This document shows positions 60,101 to 64,000 of a stretch of 64,000 nt of DNA, in pieces. The stretch is from Dipylidium caninum (Eukaryota; Platyhelminthes; Cestoda; Cyclophyllidea; Dipylidiidae), in assembly GCA_017562135.1 (NCBI GenBank), contig QEYB01001427.1:62001-126000 (forward strand), written 5' to 3'. Below the pieces are notes generated by a model, which saw only the letters and a list, made by a program, of their open reading frames with translations, made no database searches and was not told where the DNA came from. Within the stretch, counting starts at the first letter, position 1. Each line of letters starts with the position of its first letter. A program made the translations under genes and the position numbers.

Positions 60101-61699
60101 AATGACAATTTCGGTGAGGCCCTCGAAAATTGTCCGCTTCCCCTCCCGTTCCACGTCTGTGGTGACGCTACGACCTCAGAACTACCATCCTCCATTGTTT
60201 GGTCACATTTATCTAATTTGTTTGTGAAAAAAAAACAACCACCGGACAGTAATTAAGCGACAGCGAGACCGACTAATTGCGTACGGACGGGGTGGAGCGT
60301 GGGAAATAGGGCGGCTGATGGCCACAGCGACCCACAGCAAAGGCGTTTCCACCTCCGCGCGACGTGAACACCGTCGGCTCGGCTGTAGCCTGCTGAGGTA
60401 GGCGCATACGACTTGACGCATCCGCGTCGGCAATTCATGCAGCGGCGAAGCCTCCGGCGCCCCGAGGAGTCGACGTGAGGGCGACTCGAGGGTCTGGCAG
60501 GCAGGTGAGGCCGCGGAGGAGGCGGAAAGTGAGTTTCGGGCTGCCCCGTCTCCTCCGACTGCTGTTGGGCACGTCCCCTCGTCGGCTTGCAGAATGTCCG
60601 GTGGAACAGCACTTTGTGCGTAGGAGGAAACTTTTCCCCAATTGAATTTTCTCGTTCTGCGAGAGTAGCAACGCCGCTGGCGGAGGTCCTCTAGAAAAGC
60701 GGTGGCAAAATGGGGACTCTCGACTGGCCTCCGAGTCCTCGTTTCTCCGATTTCTCACAGTCTCCCTCCAACTCCCAACCCAAACACTTTCTAGGATTAT
60801 GCTTCATTAATTAAAATACTTTTCTCTAGGTTTTTTGCCTCCGTATTTTCCACTGTTGCAATTGAGATTAATGGACAACTGGCAGGACCGCATTTATCAT
60901 TCCTCGCTGAGGGACGGGAGGCTCGCGATGAGGGCGGAATCGCCAGCGTGTGAGGAGGCTGGGAGAGGGGCGAAGAGCACCGGACTCGAGGATTGTCCCG
61001 TTTAACTGTCCGCGGGAGTGGAGTCGGGTCTCCTCATCGAGCGATAACTGGGAGCGTCGAGACATCTGCCCGATATGCCAACTTATCACAAAAAAAGGGG
61101 GGAGGGGGGCGTAGAAGGTTTGCGAGGAAAGAAGCACGTCTTATCACTGCGTAATGATCGAATTTGAGGATGAGCTGATGAACGTGGAGTGGGCGGATCT
61201 TCAAACCCACCGCTTCGGCCTCTGCCTAACCGATGGCGCAACTCAGTCTAGACAAATCCGAGCCCTACACTTTTTCTCATTCACCTTTTCCTTAGCGTCG
61301 CATTTACCAGCAATCTCCGATTGCTATTTTCGACCTCGAGCATCAGTGCGTTTTAAGCCTCGTGTCCCCGTTGCCCTCCTCTTTGCTGTAACTCTCAAAC
61401 TATCCGTAGCTGACTCAAATGATATAAGTAGTATGCGCGGGTGGCAGACTTACTTACGACGGCTACTTTCTACCTTGTAGTCATTTAAGAAGCTGGCCAC
61501 GATCTCCTCCGACCGGAAGTGGAGCTCCGCACACCCCGCAGACGACAGCGCAGTGACCAGTTGGCTCATCCGCTTTCGGCCCCAGAGCGAGCCGGCGGCC
61601 GAGGCCGACGGCTGGATGCGTCTGGCCATTCGGGACCAGGGCGCCTGTCTGATGCTCGATCGCATTCGTGTCTACTACATCTCCTGTCCAGCCTGGCAG
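57172..61699 (+). CDS. Eph receptor ligand-binding domain (5' part of an Eph receptor tyrosine kinase gene, partial)
   Basis: Three exons join in frame: 57172-57239, 58738-59016 and 61481-61699. The first follows TCTCCTAG and needs one base from an unseen upstream exon; all other boundaries are phase 0. The product starts with the family strand VVLLDSRPSGWEGW and continues with YSVFGLCESS, IHVQVNF, SCAD...GGSCRENFDV, KKLATISSD, MRLAIRDQGACLML and RVYYISCPAWQ. These match, in order, the jelly-roll ligand-binding domain of Eph receptors, including the paired cysteines before the ENF motif and the cysteines in the QGAC and SCP positions. Eph receptors are membrane tyrosine kinases that bind ephrins and guide cell contact and axon growth. 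The signal peptide, the cysteine-rich, fibronectin and kinase parts are not seen; the later parts should lie to the right. The introns of 1.5 and 2.5 kb are GC-rich. Another Eph-domain protein cannot be ruled out. Confidence 0.82.
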
Positions 61700-64000
61700 G
61701 TAGGCAGTTCGGACTCCCTTGTCCCACCTCTTCGGGCGCCACGTTGTCGTGAGGAGGAGGAGGAGGAGGAGGAGGAGGAGGAGGAGGAGGAGAAGGACTA
61801 GTAACCTTGGTAAGGCGATGCTACCGTGGGTGGGGAGAAGAGGCGGTGGGCGGACAGTTGATCTGTTTTCGCTCACATCTTCTCAGTCGCCCGATGAAGT
61901 GGCACTTGTCAAACCCGTCTAATGCCGGCCGACTTATCCTCCTTGCTCACACTACGCAATGCTCTACTCCCTTACGGTTTGAGTGGAACAGAATTTTTCG
62001 GAGGCAGACACCTTTCCACACCGCTTCCTTGAAAGTCTCCACTTTGCCAAATCGCGACTGTATTTGGTCCAGCGTCCTCGTCTCGCTGAGTCTCCCGTGC
62101 ACGACGTCGTGTGGGAATGTTGGGACTGTCGAGTCCTCACCGCGAGGGCGCCGTCCGTTTTCCCTCCAGCGGTCGCCCAAGTTTCGATTGAGCGAAGATT
62201 GAGCGAATGGATTCACACAGCACAATTTCGAGGCCGTCCATCTCCCAAAGCGCTGGCCTCATTGCGCGGCGGTCACAGCGCCGAAGTCCGTGATGGTCGC
62301 TGAGGCGGTCTAAGCCGGGGACGGAAACCACTGTCCTCCCCTTTACTCCAAAACTCCACTCGGTGGAGTCGACTCCGCCTTGGAATGGCCTGAGCTGCAC
62401 GGAGCCCAACCTCTCAGTAAACGGCGGCTCTTCATTTTCTCTGCGTGTCTTGCGATAAAAGTGACGTTTCCGACGCGATCAGAGACCCGCCTGAAACTAA
62501 AAGCGCCTTCAAAGTGTGCGTTTGGAGTGGGGCAGCGGCTGGAGAGGAGGACAACCCTCCTTGCGGGGAGACTCTGAGCCCACTTTTGCCCACTTTGCGG
62601 TGTTGGAGAGTTTGCCGGCTTCACATTTCTCCGCCGGGCATGGCTGTCTTCGGTGGGAGTAACATTAGTCTTTTAACCGCGCCATTTACAAAGGCGTAAA
62701 GTGGTTCAACTTAGGCGAGTTAACATCTCCCCCCGCCCCACAGCCCTCGTCGCGCAGTGCCGCGGTCTTCCGTGGACCCGGCGAACGAAGCACTCAGTCG
62801 CGCTGATCGGCCACTTGAACCTCGGCCCCGTGGACACTCTCAGGCCGGGGCTGTTCACATCCTCTCGTTCTCCCGGAAGATGGAGATGATCCTCCAACGA
62901 GCAAAACAAAGCAGTCTGTTCCTCCCCGCAGACTCGTAGCAAATTCATCTGCAAATCGTCGTGTCGTGATCGTCTGAGAGACTATTTTGAATTTGGACGG
63001 CAGCGAGCAGGAGTACGTTTGATACGAAAGGCAAATGGCAAGGCTGCGAGACCAAATATGCCAGAAGAGTCGAAACGCATAATTCTCGCGAAGTCCCTGT
63101 GCCGGAGGCCACCGCACCTCCTCGTGGCTTAGCGGAATATATTCAGGATTTCAGCTTCAATGCTCTGGCAGCTAGTTGGGCAGCGGTGCTCATTCGTCTT
63201 CTCCCCGGGAGTTGGAAGGTTTGCCCGCATGGTGAATGTCAGAAACGGATGTTTTAGCACGAGCGCTGTGGCTGCCGGCCCACTGTCTCCTCCCCTCTGA
63301 ACGTTGCGTTACCTCGGAAAGACGCATCGCCAGCGTTGACTGCGTGGCACACTGAACGGTCGCATAGAAAGCTGCGGCGCTGTGCGCCCTCCACCGGCCT
63401 CGCCTCAGTAGCGGGTCGGATGCTCTGCGTGAAGCCCGAGTTCGACGCACAACGGCCAGCTCTGATCACCCAGACCGGTGAGGAAGCGTCAGGCGGGAAA
63501 GCAGCCTCTGGTTGTGTCAACGACCCTCTCAACCGGCGCGCTCGGCGCCATCGCAGAGCGTCAAGAGCGCCTTCTGCGGCCCCGACGTGGTTAACTCGTG
63601 CACTTTTCGCCAACGACATCTGCGCACTTCCACCACAAGGCCGCGTCCGTTCTTTTGGCTGTCACACGGGGACACGAAACCGCTGCATTTCACGCATTTC
63701 TGACACGCACTGACGCTTTTGAAGACGCGGAACTACGTCAGGGAACTGGCGACGAAGGCGGATGAGGAGGAGGTGGCCAGCAGCTGACCTCGTGGCCTTC
63801 ACAAGTGCCCAGCAGGTCTGCAAGGACGAAGGAGTTAACGCCGCTTCAAACCGAGGGCCATTTCGGTGGAGGGGACATTCGCTGCCCGATTTAATGCCCC
63901 TTTCGAGGTCCACGTAGAGCCTGCTCCCTGCCCCCCCCCGCCCCCCGCCTCCTCCCCCTTCGCCACCCAGCTCAGCGCACAAAAACTGCGCGTGACACTT
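61700..64000 (+). other. Right flank, presumed Eph intron sequence
   Basis: The donor GTAGGC follows the last ligand-binding exon. Apart from the GAG repeat at 61751-61792, nothing here reads as the cysteine-rich or fibronectin parts of an Eph receptor in phase 0. A short acceptor/donor-bounded segment at 63412-63477 was considered but has no family similarity. Confidence 0.5.
61751..61792. repeat. (GAG)n microsatellite
   Basis: About fourteen GAG units lie 50 bp after the Eph exon. They read as poly-Glu (plus strand) or poly-Leu (minus strand) in spurious open frames. Confidence 0.95.

Noticed and set aside
61481..61876. Minus-strand leucine-rich frame resembling a membrane segment
   Set aside because: The leucines come from the GAG repeat read in reverse, and the rest is the complement of the Eph exon.
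62701..62950. Candidate next Eph exon after a CCCCACAG acceptor
   Set aside because: None of its frames resembles the region after the ligand-binding domain, and no convincing donor is in phase.

Overview
The window is nuclear DNA of an invertebrate animal, most likely a parasitic flatworm and probably a tapeworm. All genes are split by GT-AG introns. The short introns fall into two size groups, about 34-44 nt and about 69-86 nt, next to introns of several kilobases. That pattern is known from tapeworm genomes. The species assignment is an inference, because no database could be searched.

Layout. (1) 1-4329, minus strand: the 5' part of the IFT121/WDR35 gene, a ciliary transport protein. Fifteen coding exons are visible and the gene runs off the left edge. 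(2) 4804-14772, minus strand: a complete RFC1 gene (large subunit of the replication clamp loader). It has 15 coding exons and encodes about 1067 residues. Two of its introns carry copies of the same DNA-transposon-like element. (3) 16223-37001, plus strand: a complete group I p21-activated kinase (PAK) gene. It has 11 coding exons and encodes about 991 residues, much longer than vertebrate PAK1. It is divergent from RFC1. (4) 37002-57171: about 20 kb, clearly GC-rich from about 38 kb onward, with many simple repeats and no recognisable gene. (5) 57172-61699, plus strand: three phase-compatible exons that build an Eph receptor ligand-binding domain. This is the start of an Eph receptor tyrosine kinase gene that leaves the window on the right. 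Its signal-peptide exon was not found.

The reading frames of RFC1, PAK and the Eph domain are intact across every proposed splice junction. IFT121 is intact except for a 330-bp stretch that needs two, perhaps three, single-base corrections. IFT121 and RFC1 are tandem on the same strand, 474 bp apart, which would allow but does not prove co-transcription. PAK and the Eph gene lie in the same direction. In other animals Eph receptors can signal through Nck to PAK, so they could belong to one pathway, but adjacency alone does not show this.

I found no clearly new biological system. The observations most worth checking are the mosaic pair of transposon copies inside RFC1, an RFC1 splice donor supplied by a microsatellite, a probable GC-AG intron in RFC1, the kinase-lobe insertion and long acidic linker in PAK, the clustered frame breaks in IFT121, and the GC-rich gene desert in front of the Eph gene.
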